In this document: piece by piece, positions 41,821 to 53,292 of the stretch
How positions within the stretch are numbered: position 1 is the first letter of the stretch
Layout of the letters: each line of letters opens with the position of its first letter
Origin: F1-60-MAGs104 sp964355975
GTDB taxonomy: Bacteria; Planctomycetota; Phycisphaerae; Phycisphaerales; SM1A02
Length of the DNA stretch: 64,000 nucleotides
Reading direction: 5' to 3'
Assembly: GCA_964355975.1 (NCBI GenBank)
Contig: CAYHFW010000003.1
Coordinates: 1 to 64,000 of the forward strand
Program-made: the position numbers and the translations under genes
The notes under the pieces: generated by a model
The model's input: only the letters and a program-made list of their open reading frames with translations
Told to the model about the DNA's origin: nothing
The model's database searches: none

Positions 41821-42456
41821 TCACACACCACCGAGAGGTTTTGGGGCAGGGTCTGGATAGACCGCGACGTAATCCGCCATCGCGGCTTCAACAACCTTCG
41901 CAGCGCGGTCGTAGCCGTAGACATCGCGAATCGAACTCGTGCTCGGCTCGCCGATGCGCTGCTTGTAAGTCGAAAAATAGTGCTGCAGTCGTTCGATGAT
42001 CAGCGGCGGAAGTTCAGAGAGTTCGCGCGCGCCATCCCAGACCGGATCGCCCACGAGCACAGCGATGATCTTGTCGTCGGCCTCGCCATCATCGAGCATC
42101 TGCAATCCGCCGACCACGCGCACATCGAGCACGATGTCGCTCTTGTTGATCGGTCGTTCTGAGAGCACACAGATATCGAGTGGATCGCCGTCGGCTTTCT
42201 TCGCATGCGGGCTCAACGCGGCGACACGATCAGCGCAGAGTGTGCGCGGAACAAATCCGTAGAGCATCGGCGGAGTCGCGCTCGTGCGCTGTGGCCGATC
42301 AACATGCAGGTATCCCGAGGCTTTGTCGACTTCGTACTTCACAAGATCAAATGGTGTGATCTCGATAAATGCCTGCAAGATGCGCGGTGGCGCCGTGCCG
42401 CAGTGCAATCCATGCCAGGGATGCGGTCGACTGATGTGATAGCGAATGGGGTCCAT
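41821..42456 (-). CDS. ppa: family I inorganic pyrophosphatase
   Basis: 211 residues, soluble. The family signature DGDPLDICVL gives the metal-binding Asp residues. Earlier are FDLVKYEVDKASGYLHVDR and YGFVPRTLC, later DDKIIAVLVGDPVW and the Lys/Arg-containing YFSTYKQRIGEP. It hydrolyses pyrophosphate in the cytoplasm, pulling nucleotide-sugar and nucleic-acid synthesis forward. It has a slightly longer C-terminus than the E. coli enzyme. It is monocistronic by spacing. Confidence 0.9.
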   Translation of the reverse strand: MDPIRYHISRPHPWHGLHCGTAPPRILQAFIEITPFDLVKYEVDKASGYLHVDRPQRTSATPPMLYGFVPRTLCADRVAALSPHAKKADGDPLDICVLSERPINKSDIVLDVRVVGGLQMLDDGEADDKIIAVLVGDPVWDGARELSELPPLIIERLQHYFSTYKQRIGEPSTSSIRDVYGYDRAAKVVEAAMADYVAVYPDPAPKPLGGV

Positions 42457-42504
42457 GAGAGATGCCTCGAGGCGTTCAGAGAGTAACCGCTGCGACTCGT
42501 GGGG

Positions 42505-46149
<3,645 letters not shown>

Positions 46150-46155
46150 CCCACC

Positions 46156-46161
46156 ACTCTA
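46156..46161 (-). promoter_or_regulatory. -10-like box TAGAGT before the tricorn-like gene
   Basis: Reverse strand; ends six bases before ATG 46149. Confidence 0.35.
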
Positions 46162-46207
46162 GCCGCATCTGCATGCGCCGCCCCCTGTCCTGCGCGGTGA
46201 TTGGGGC

Positions 46208-46213
46208 TATTCT
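46208..46213 (+). promoter_or_regulatory. -10-like box TATTCT before the M42 peptidase gene
   Basis: Ends nine bases before ATG 46223; divergent partner of the box at 46161-46156. Confidence 0.4.
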
Positions 46214-46222
46214 GCGGGACTC

Positions 46223-47320
46223 ATGCGAACTGAATCACTCTCGTTCTTGCGCACATTGCTCGATACTCCAAGCCCATCCGGATTTGAACACGATGGCCAA
46301 CGACTCTGGATGGAGTACGTCAAACCCCTTGCGAGCAAGACATGGTCGGACGCCTACGGAAACTGCTTCGCCGAACTCTTGCCCGCGCGTGCTGCAACCG
46401 AACCCATGCGCACGATTGCTGTGTGCGGTCACGCAGACGAGATTGGATTGATGGTGAACCATGTCGACGCGCAGGGATTCGTCTACTGCAAGTCGATCGG
46501 CGGCATCGACTCAGGTTCAATCGTTGGCAAGCGCATCCAGTTTCGTTCATCGGTTGCTGGCGTGACCGAGCCCGTCATCGGACTCGTCGGCGCGACTGCG
46601 ATTCACTTGCAGGACAAGGATGCCGGGACGAAAGTTCGCAAGGTGCACGAACTCTTCATCGACATCGGATCGAAGGATCAAGCCGCAACGATGGCGCGGC
46701 TGAACTACGGTGATCCAGGGGTTTTTCTCGACACGAGCATGATGCTGAGCGATGAACTCATCGTCGCGCGTGCGCTCGACAACCGCATCGGCACATTCGT
46801 TGCAGCAGAGACTCTTCGTCTCGTTGCCGAGCAGCGCGCGTCACTCAATGTGCGCGTCGTTGCGGTGAGCACTGTGCAAGAAGAAGTTGGATTGAATGGT
46901 GCATCGATGATTGCCGAGAGTCTGCGCCCAGACATCGCGCTCGTCACCGATGTTGGACACGCAACCGACAGTCCTGGCATCTCGCACGCGCAGCACGGGC
47001 AGTTCAAGATGGGCGAAGGTCCAAAGCTTGCCGTCGGCGGAGCGCTTCATCCCGCCGTTGTCGCGCGGTTGATTGCGGCGGCTGCAGCGAAATCAATTCC
47101 ACTGCAGCGTGCAGCGACGCCTGGCCGCAGCGGCACCGACACCGATGCGATCTTTCTGCGGGCAGGTGGAATTCCGTGCGGCTTGCTGAGTCTGCCGATT
47201 CGGTACATGCACACGACCGTCGAACTCGGAAACATTCGCGACTTGCGACAGATTTCTGAGGTGTTCGCTGCGATGATTCTCGACCTCAAAGGCGGCGAGT
47301 GCATCACAAGCGGCATCTAA
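46223..47320 (+). CDS. M42 family metallo-aminopeptidase
   Basis: 365 residues. The M42 features are clear: LLDTPSPSGFEHDG at the start, the metal ligand His in VCGHADEIGLMVNHVD, the bridging Asp and DNRIGTFVAAE, the catalytic Glu pair in VSTVQEEVGLNGAS, DVGHATDSPG and the final His in LPIRYMHTTVELGN. It trims N-terminal residues from peptides in the cytoplasm and may complete degradation of fragments made by the divergent tricorn-like protease, as in archaeal tricorn systems. The pair share a 73-base divergent promoter region. Confidence 0.9.
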   Translation: MRTESLSFLRTLLDTPSPSGFEHDGQRLWMEYVKPLASKTWSDAYGNCFAELLPARAATEPMRTIAVCGHADEIGLMVNHVDAQGFVYCKSIGGIDSGSIVGKRIQFRSSVAGVTEPVIGLVGATAIHLQDKDAGTKVRKVHELFIDIGSKDQAATMARLNYGDPGVFLDTSMMLSDELIVARALDNRIGTFVAAETLRLVAEQRASLNVRVVAVSTVQEEVGLNGASMIAESLRPDIALVTDVGHATDSPGISHAQHGQFKMGEGPKLAVGGALHPAVVARLIAAAAAKSIPLQRAATPGRSGTDTDAIFLRAGGIPCGLLSLPIRYMHTTVELGNIRDLRQISEVFAAMILDLKGGECITSGI

Positions 47321-47436
47321 CGAGCTGCTGAAACAGTCTCGAGTCTCGCGAGTTTCGAGAGGCCGCTCTTGCGCTCTGCGCGATTCTCTCTTGCAAGCAG
47401 TTGAGTGAAGTTTGCGAAACCGTTCTTTGGAAAGAA

Positions 47437-47635
47437 TGCGCAGCTCGGCGAGGGCTGTTTGAGCCCCAAGTGAAGCATTCCGCCGCGATAGCGCTGCCTT
47501 GCTGTCTTGCCATCTCTCGCTTGCGCCCCAGCGGCGGAATCTTCGCTCGCGGCGAGTTCCCGAGCCGAGCAAGTCTGCGCAGCTCGGCGAGGGCTGTTTG
47601 AGCCCCGAGTGAAGATTCCGCCGCGATCGCGCTGG
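47437..47635. repeat. direct 59-base repeat with an inverted 14-base core
   Basis: TGCGCAGCTCGGCGAGGGCTGTTTGAGCCCC-AGTGAAG-ATTCCGCCGCGAT-GCGCT-type sequence occurs at 47437-47495 and again at 47576-47635 with about four differences. Between them, GCGGCGGAATCTTC (47531-47544) is the exact complement of GAAGATTCCGCCGC in the second copy, so a hairpin could form. It resembles an interspersed noncoding repeat family; the function is unknown. Confidence 0.7.
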
Positions 47636-47725
47636 CTTGGTGCCTTCATGCCCAGCGCTCGCGCTGGATTGGTTGCTGTTGCTGACTTGGCGCCTGACTG
47701 CCTGCGGTCCTGCGCTGACTTGCAC

Positions 47726-47731
47726 TACAAT
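47726..47731 (+). promoter_or_regulatory. -10-like box TACAAT before the PmtA/OlsG-like gene
   Basis: Ends 11 bases before ATG 47743; the closest to consensus of the TANNNT set. Confidence 0.45.
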
Positions 47732-47742
47732 TCCTCACCCCA

Positions 47743-48405
47743 ATGTTGAAGTTTGTTCATCAAGCGATTCGTGATATTCGAACGACTGGATCGGTCTTTC
47801 CGAGTTCGCCGCTGCTTGCGCGCGCGATGACAAACTCGCTGCGTGAGCATCGGGGCGAGAAGAAGATTCTCGAGGTCGGGCCAGGCACGGGGCCATTCAC
47901 CGAGGCGATTCTTGCATCAATGCGCGGACACGACACATTCGACCTCGTCGAAGTCAATCCCGTTTTCTGCCAACACCTCGAGACTCGCCTGCTGAAACCA
48001 TTTCGTGCGCGTCACTCGAGCATGGCGATCAAATTGCATTGCGCACCGATCGAAGCGGCAGCGCTCGAAGGCGGGTACGACTTTGTGATCTGCGGGTTGC
48101 CGTTCAACAACTTTCCACTCGCATTGACCGAATCGATTTTCGCACGCATGCTGCAGTTGATGCGCGATGGCGGCGAGTTGACATACTTCGAGTACGCCGG
48201 AGTTCGCGAACTCAAGCGTCCATTCGTTGGGGCGCATGGTCGCGACCACATTTCGAAGTACAAGGCATTCGCGAAGAAGACGGCCTCGGCACACAACGTC
48301 ACGCGCAAACTCGTTGTTGCGAATATCCCCCCCGCACTCGCCGTGCGACTCACCAAGCGACACGGAGTACTCGAATCATGTTCCGCATCAATGAAAATTT
48401 CCTAA
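47743..48405 (+). CDS. PmtA/OlsG-like phospholipid or ornithine-lipid N-methyltransferase
   Basis: 220 residues. It has a class I SAM-methyltransferase fold with motif I ILEVGPGTGPFTEAIL, and DFVICGLPFNNFPLALTESIF in the motif IV position. The N-terminus (FVHQAIRDIRTTGSVFPSSPLLARAM) is typical of the PmtA/ErmE-like group. Members methylate phosphatidylethanolamine or, in the planctomycete Singulisphaera, ornithine lipids. It lacks the NPPY of rRNA dimethylases, so an rRNA target is less likely. Its last 28 bases overlap dapL in another frame. Confidence 0.7.
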   Translation: MLKFVHQAIRDIRTTGSVFPSSPLLARAMTNSLREHRGEKKILEVGPGTGPFTEAILASMRGHDTFDLVEVNPVFCQHLETRLLKPFRARHSSMAIKLHCAPIEAAALEGGYDFVICGLPFNNFPLALTESIFARMLQLMRDGGELTYFEYAGVRELKRPFVGAHGRDHISKYKAFAKKTASAHNVTRKLVVANIPPALAVRLTKRHGVLESCSASMKIS

Positions 48406-49628
48406 AACTTACGGCTGGCTATCTCTTTCCTGAAATCGCACGCCGGGTCGCGCTCTTCGCTTCGGAAAATCCAGATGTTGCAAAGCGGATCATTCGCTGT
48501 GGCATCGGCGACGTGACCGAGCCCCTTCCTGCGGCTGCCGCCGAGGCGATGCACAAGGCTGTCGACGATCTCACCGCCCGCGAGACATTTCACGGCTATC
48601 CACCCCCTGCGGGTTATGACTTCGTGCGCGCAGCGATCGCACAGGGAGATTTTCGCTCGCGTGGATGCGCGATCGCCGATGACGAGATTTTTCTCAGCGA
48701 TGGATCGAAGCCCGATGCGAGTGCGATCCTCGAGATTCTTGGAAGCGGAAATCGAATTGCGATTACTGACCCTGTCTATCCGGTCTATGCAGATACGAAT
48801 GTCATGGCGGGAAATTCTGGCGGCGCGCTCGAGGGAGGCGGCTACGCGGGGTTCACCTATCTGCCGTGCACACCCGCGAATGATTTTTCGCCTGCGCTGC
48901 CGACGAGTGATGTTGATGTGATCTACCTCTGCTCGCCGAACAATCCAACGGGCGTTGTCCTGGACCGCGCCGCGCTCACACGTTGGGTGCAGTATGCGCG
49001 CGAACGTGGCGCGGTGATCTTGTTTGATGCCGCCTACGAGGCGTTCATTCGCACCGATGGAATTCCGCACTCGATCTACGAGATCGATGGCGCGCATGAG
49101 TGCGCGATTGAGTTTCGATCATTCTCGAAAGTCGGCGGATTCACCGGCGTGCGCTGCGGATACACCGTAATGCCGAAGGCACTGCATGCGACAACGAGCA
49201 CCGGCGAGCGCGTCGGACTGCACGCGCTCTGGATGCGTCGGTGGGCAACATGTTCGAACGGCGTTTCGTGGCCGGTGCAGTGTGCGACGGCCGCGCTCTA
49301 TTCACCAGCGGGCCGCGCGCAGACGCGTGCGCTGACTGACTTCTACCTCGAGAATGCGAAGTTGCTTTCGGCAGCATGCGAGGCGATGGGACTCAAGACG
49401 TATGGCGCGCAGAATTCGCCGTATGTGTGGATGACTTGTCCAAAGGGTGTTGGATCGTGGGAAGCCTTTGATCTTCTCTTGCGCACGGCGCACGTTGTGA
49501 CAACTCCTGGCGCTGGATTCGGTCGCTATGGCGAAGGATTCATTCGCATCAGCGCGTTCAATTCGCGTGCGAATGTTGAAGAGGTCGCGCGGCGGCTCGC
49601 GGTGCTTGCGCCGACACCTGTGCGGTAA
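48378..49628 (+). CDS. dapL: LL-diaminopimelate aminotransferase
   Basis: 416 residues from ATG 48378 (MFRINENFLKLTAGYLFPEIARRV), the length and start expected of DapL; a longer frame to 48039 lies inside the methyltransferase. It is a fold-type I PLP enzyme with GIGDVTEPLP, FLSDGSKPDASAIL, SPNNPTGVV and the PLP Lys in FRSFSKVGGFTGVRCGY. It converts tetrahydrodipicolinate directly to LL-diaminopimelate with glutamate, the short route to lysine and meso-DAP for peptidoglycan. DapL is known from chlamydiae, plants and planctomycetes, among others. Confidence 0.92.
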   Translation: MFRINENFLKLTAGYLFPEIARRVALFASENPDVAKRIIRCGIGDVTEPLPAAAAEAMHKAVDDLTARETFHGYPPPAGYDFVRAAIAQGDFRSRGCAIADDEIFLSDGSKPDASAILEILGSGNRIAITDPVYPVYADTNVMAGNSGGALEGGGYAGFTYLPCTPANDFSPALPTSDVDVIYLCSPNNPTGVVLDRAALTRWVQYARERGAVILFDAAYEAFIRTDGIPHSIYEIDGAHECAIEFRSFSKVGGFTGVRCGYTVMPKALHATTSTGERVGLHALWMRRWATCSNGVSWPVQCATAALYSPAGRAQTRALTDFYLENAKLLSAACEAMGLKTYGAQNSPYVWMTCPKGVGSWEAFDLLLRTAHVVTTPGAGFGRYGEGFIRISAFNSRANVEEVARRLAVLAPTPVR

Positions 49629-49659
49629 CGCGCTGCAGTATCGCGCGCAGAAACCCGCA

Positions 49660-50307
49660 CTACGAAGCGTCTGAATCTCCCCATCCGCGCGGTTTCGCTT
49701 CGCGCACGCGCACCGCTTCTGCTGGAGCGCCGCGATACCCGTGGCCGACGATGAACATCTCAACACTTTCACGGCGTGATGATTTGGGTTTGACTCCCTT
49801 CACATCACTGAACAGTTGTTGGGTGCGTTTGAGCAGCGCTGGATATCCGCCCCCCTCATACACCTTCATCACAACGTGTCCGCCAAGCTTGAGCCAGACT
49901 GGCAATCGGTCGAGCAGTGTGTTGCAAAGCGCGATCGATCGAATGCTGTCGCCCGAGGCATCGCCCGAAGTATCAGGACCGATGTCGCTGATGACGACAT
50001 TGAAAAACTCTCCGTTGAACGCCTCGGTTGTGAGTTGGTTCAAGTCTGCTTGCATCACGCGCACATTGTCTGGAAGTCCGCGAGGATCGATCACCTTGAG
50101 ATCGAACGCGCAGACGAATCCTGTGGGACCAACGCGCGCGGATGCGACTTGCGTCCACGATCCAGGCGCCGCGCCAACATCGAGCACGCGGTCACCCTTG
50201 CGCAAGATGCGTCGCCGCTCTTCGATCTCGATCAACTTGTACGCACTGCGCGCGCGGTATCCCTCTTCCTTTGCCTTTCGAAAATAGTGATCCTGAACTT
50301 CGCGCAT
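49660..50307 (-). CDS. rlmE: 23S rRNA 2'-O-ribose U2552 methyltransferase
   Basis: 215 residues. It is a FtsJ/RrmJ fold with SAM motif VLDVGAAPGSWTQVA and all four K-D-K-E residues: Lys in RSAYKLIEI, Asp in ISDIGPDTSG, Lys in VVMKVYEGGG and Glu in RRESVEMFIV. It methylates U2552 of the 23S rRNA A-loop late in 50S assembly. The C-terminal extension (EAVRVREAKPRGWGDSD) is longer than usual. A TAATCT box lies five bases before the ATG. Confidence 0.93.
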   Translation of the reverse strand: MREVQDHYFRKAKEEGYRARSAYKLIEIEERRRILRKGDRVLDVGAAPGSWTQVASARVGPTGFVCAFDLKVIDPRGLPDNVRVMQADLNQLTTEAFNGEFFNVVISDIGPDTSGDASGDSIRSIALCNTLLDRLPVWLKLGGHVVMKVYEGGGYPALLKRTQQLFSDVKGVKPKSSRRESVEMFIVGHGYRGAPAEAVRVREAKPRGWGDSDAS

Positions 50308-50312
50308 GGCAG

Positions 50313-50318
50313 AGATTA
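50313..50318 (-). promoter_or_regulatory. -10-like box TAATCT before rlmE
   Basis: Reverse strand; ends five bases before ATG 50307, within the 3' end of the esterase gene, which stops at 50316. Confidence 0.35.
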
Positions 50319-52031
50319 GTCGTGGTGTCGGCCCGCATGAAAGAACGCGCGAATCTCGCGGTTGAATCGCAGTTGGGCAGGCTGGTAGACGCTGTCGTGT
50401 GTCGCGCCCGGAACAATCTCGATGTAGCCAGGGCCAGTTGGAAAGGCCACCCCCGCGACCGACTGCCGCAGCACATGCTCATCGATTGCATCGCGCAGAC
50501 GAATCGCAGCGCGCTCGAGATAGAACGAGTCACGCTCACCGACGATGACGCGCACGCGCTCAACAAAGAGTTTGCCCATCCCGTTCCAGTCGTTGCGAAT
50601 TCGCCGCGCGATGTCGAAGCGACTCCACGACTCGACCGTCACAGGATCGATCACTCCCGAGTGCGCATCGCAGAGTCGACGCGGCTCGCGCCCGCTCTCT
50701 GCGAGGGGACTGAACATCGCGGTCCACGCATCCCATTGTTGGCCGGACGTACCGCGCGGGGCGAGCGCGTACTCCATGCCGAGCTCATCGCGCACGAGCA
50801 TCGAAACAAGGTCATGGTTTCGACCGATGTCCTGTCGAAAACTCGGTCGCTCGTTGCCATCATCGCCCGTATAGAGGTTGGCATCGCGGTAGAGATCGCA
50901 CATCTGGAAGGCCGAAAAGTCGAGCGGATCGGGGCTGCTCGCGAATGCCGCTCCAAAGGTTGCAGGATGATTGATCGTGAGCCAGGCGCTCGTCCATCCA
51001 CCCGATGAGTGGCCCGTCACAACGCGCGCCGAGGGGTCGCGAATCAGCCGAAACCGTTCTTCGAGGTATGGGATGAGTTCGCTCACGAGGGCAGTCGCCC
51101 GCGGCCCGTTCGTCGGACTGTCGACAAATCCGTGGTGTCCAAATGCACTTTCGGGATCAAGAATCACATAAACCGCCTGCGGCAAAAGCTCGACGAGCGC
51201 TGGCTTGCCCGACTGCGCGGCGATTTCGATCGCGTCGGTGAAGCGGCCACCAAATCCTGGCACGACGTAGACGGTCGGCCAGATGCGGCGCTTGGCGCGA
51301 ATGTCGTGGTACTGCGCCGGAAAGATCACCGCGGCTCTGTGGGCGATTGGTCGGTCCGCCGCGGCAGAGAGCAGCGGGCTTGGGCAATCGATCCACGTCA
51401 CATTCTTGAGTTCTGGCAAAGTCGGCGCGGCAATCTTCTGTGATAGTTCGAGCGCAACGAGATCGGGGGCCTCGCGATTGAAAGTGACCGTGATGGGTTT
51501 CGACGTGAGATTGCCAGCAGCAAGGTGACCGCGCTCATTCGCGTTGATGTCGAGTACTGCTTGCACCTCGTACGCCCCTTCGAAAAGTTCTGGCCCCCCT
51601 GGCCACCAGACGCTCGACGCCCCCAGTTCGATGGGCTCTGCGGGCACCACCGCATCGACTTCGACCGATCCGATCGGTTGTGGGTCTTCAAAGAACGGAC
51701 CCATCGATGGATCGCCGCTGGCACGACTGTCGAGCGCTCGAAAGAAAACGATGAGGCGTCCTGAGCGGTTTTTTGGATCGAGCAATTCCGCCTGCGCGCG
51801 CGGAAGCACGACCGTGATTGTGTCGGCGGGCAGCACAACTCCAGGCTGTGCGGGTCGCACACGCCGCCCCTTGTCGACGCGCGTTCGTTCAGGAGCAGGC
51901 GCGGATGGCGCGCGCGCGGCCGAAGGTTGATCGCTGAGGTCACGCGTTGGTTGCGGCAGTGGCGCAACGCGCTGTTGCTGCTGCGCGCAGAACAGTGTCA
52001 GCGATGTGAGCAGTTCGAGTGCGAAGGTCAC
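50316..52031 (-). CDS. secreted esterase-D-like alpha/beta hydrolase
   Basis: 571 residues from GTG 52031. After a signal-like N-terminus and Pro/Ala-rich linker (about 20-70) comes a beta-sandwich-like region (VVLPRAQAELLDPKNRSGRLIVFF) and then the putative esterase domain: VYVVPGFGG, DPESAFGHHGFVDSPTNGPRA, nucleophile Ser342 in VVTGHSSGGWTSAWL and a late GATHDSVY His. It hydrolyses an ester in the periplasm or outside; the substrate is unknown. It is divergent from the 52072 lipoprotein gene, with 40 bases between the start codons. Confidence 0.8.
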   Translation of the reverse strand: MTFALELLTSLTLFCAQQQQRVAPLPQPTRDLSDQPSAARAPSAPAPERTRVDKGRRVRPAQPGVVLPADTITVVLPRAQAELLDPKNRSGRLIVFFRALDSRASGDPSMGPFFEDPQPIGSVEVDAVVPAEPIELGASSVWWPGGPELFEGAYEVQAVLDINANERGHLAAGNLTSKPITVTFNREAPDLVALELSQKIAAPTLPELKNVTWIDCPSPLLSAAADRPIAHRAAVIFPAQYHDIRAKRRIWPTVYVVPGFGGRFTDAIEIAAQSGKPALVELLPQAVYVILDPESAFGHHGFVDSPTNGPRATALVSELIPYLEERFRLIRDPSARVVTGHSSGGWTSAWLTINHPATFGAAFASSPDPLDFSAFQMCDLYRDANLYTGDDGNERPSFRQDIGRNHDLVSMLVRDELGMEYALAPRGTSGQQWDAWTAMFSPLAESGREPRRLCDAHSGVIDPVTVESWSRFDIARRIRNDWNGMGKLFVERVRVIVGERDSFYLERAAIRLRDAIDEHVLRQSVAGVAFPTGPGYIEIVPGATHDSVYQPAQLRFNREIRAFFHAGRHHD

Positions 52032-52037
52032 AAAGCG

Positions 52038-52043
52038 ATCGTA
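52038..52043 (-). promoter_or_regulatory. -10-like box TACGAT before the esterase gene
   Basis: Reverse strand; ends six bases before GTG 52031. Confidence 0.35.
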
Positions 52044-52059
52044 GTCACTGGTCGATCGT

Positions 52060-52065
52060 TAGACT
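52060..52065 (+). promoter_or_regulatory. -10-like box TAGACT before the 52072 lipoprotein
   Basis: Forward strand; ends six bases before GTG 52072; divergent from TACGAT at 52043-52038. Confidence 0.4.
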
Positions 52066-52071
52066 TCATGC

Positions 52072-52890
52072 GTGCGATGCGCCCACTCAATTCTCTGCCT
52101 GTTTGTTTCGCTCATTGCGGGTTGCACTGCGAATCCCCGTCCTGGCATCGCATACGGCGTGGTTCGCACATGGAACAGCACTGTGGGTGGACATGTGCAT
52201 GAGAATGAATCATTTCTTGTGCCCGCCGCTGGCGTTCTCAATGTTGACGTCGACAACTTCGCCGGCAACGTTGTCTTGCACGCCTCGGGTGACGGCGCGA
52301 CAGCATCGATCGACGTCGTTCGACGAGGAACGCATGGACTCGGACGGCAAGGCGAATCTGAAGAATCGCTCAAGCAGCTCGCGGTGACATACGGCGTCGA
52401 AGAGCGCAATGGTCGCGCAACACTCGTCGTCAAATCGACCACCACACATGTCGAGCCCTGGTTTCAAGCGGTCGACATCGACATCGCCGTTCCACGACTC
52501 GGCGTCGTGATCGTGCGCACCAGCCGGGGCCATGTCATGGTCACCAACTTTGAGGATGGCGTCGACATCGAGACGACGCACGGCGATGTGCGTGTTGCGA
52601 CCAACGCTGTGATCGATTCGCCGTCGACCATCCTGAACAAAGAAGGATCGATTGATTGGCGCGTGCCACCACGAAGCATCGGCGCATTTCAAATGGAGGC
52701 GGTCAACGGGCAGGCGCAAGTTCGTGTGCGCGATGGCATCTGGCTTGCGACCGATCGCCGCAACGACAATGATTCGAGTTATGGCGTTCTCAACAAGGGA
52801 ACGAATCTCGTGATCTTGCGCACTGTCGATGGCGACATTCGCATGTATGTCGGTGCGAATCCCACTGAAATGGGCACGTTTATCGACTAA
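52072..52890 (+). CDS. DUF4097-like beta-strand-repeat lipoprotein
   Basis: 272 residues from GTG 52072. The lipobox FVSLIAGCTA (Cys about 18) predicts lipid anchoring. The body is a series of short beta strands (VLNVDVDNFAGNVVLHASGDG, IVRTSRGHVMVTNFEDGVDIETTHGDVRV), resembling the adhesin-like beta-solenoid DUF4097 family. The role is unknown. It is divergent from the esterase gene. Confidence 0.7.
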   Translation: MRCAHSILCLFVSLIAGCTANPRPGIAYGVVRTWNSTVGGHVHENESFLVPAAGVLNVDVDNFAGNVVLHASGDGATASIDVVRRGTHGLGRQGESEESLKQLAVTYGVEERNGRATLVVKSTTTHVEPWFQAVDIDIAVPRLGVVIVRTSRGHVMVTNFEDGVDIETTHGDVRVATNAVIDSPSTILNKEGSIDWRVPPRSIGAFQMEAVNGQAQVRVRDGIWLATDRRNDNDSSYGVLNKGTNLVILRTVDGDIRMYVGANPTEMGTFID

Positions 52891-52915
52891 CGCATCGACT
52901 GATTCATCGGCTCAC

Positions 52916-53284
52916 TCATCCACGCGCCCACGCGGCTGGAACGTTTCCACTGCTCGCAAGAATGCGCGAGCGAATTCCTCCGCGACCCCGCCAATCTGTC
53001 ACGACTTGCAGCCACGCTGGGCTCATCGCCTGCACAAGATCGTCGCGAATGCGATTGGTCACCGCCTCATAGAAGATGCCTTCATTGCGAAATGACTGGT
53101 AGTACAACTTGAGCGCCTTCAATTCGACGCAGACCGCGCGCGGTTCATATCGCACTGTGATCGTTCCAAAATCTGGATGCCCCGTCTTTGGGCAGACCGA
53201 TGTGAACTCTTCGTTGATGTGCTCGATGAGGAACGGTTGGTCGGTGGGCGAATCGAAGAATTCAAGCAAGTGTGGTTGTGGCAT
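52916..53284 (-). CDS. queF: NADPH-dependent 7-cyano-7-deazaguanine reductase
   Basis: 122 residues, the short unimodular QueF type. The catalytic Cys and Asp are in FTSVCPKTGHPDFGTI. The NADPH/substrate motif is ELKALKLYYQSFRNEGIFYEAV. It reduces preQ0 to preQ1 in queuosine synthesis. It is eight bases after the Nfo/TPR frame and probably co-transcribed. Confidence 0.92.
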   Translation of the reverse strand: MPQPHLLEFFDSPTDQPFLIEHINEEFTSVCPKTGHPDFGTITVRYEPRAVCVELKALKLYYQSFRNEGIFYEAVTNRIRDDLVQAMSPAWLQVVTDWRGRGGIRSRILASSGNVPAAWARG

Positions 53285-53292
53285 GGTTCGTT

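Larger units (their letters stand above)
47321..47742. other. noncoding region with repeat elements
   Basis: 422 bases without a credible gene; open frames here are short and repeat-driven. It holds a palindromic stretch (TCTCGAGTCTCGCGAG) near 47336, the repeated element at 47437-47635, and a TACAAT box just before the next gene. Nothing else was recognised. Confidence 0.7.

Noticed and set aside
47321..47725. Several short open frames in the repeat region
   Set aside because: They overlap on both strands, have no ribosome sites and arise from the repeated GC-rich element.
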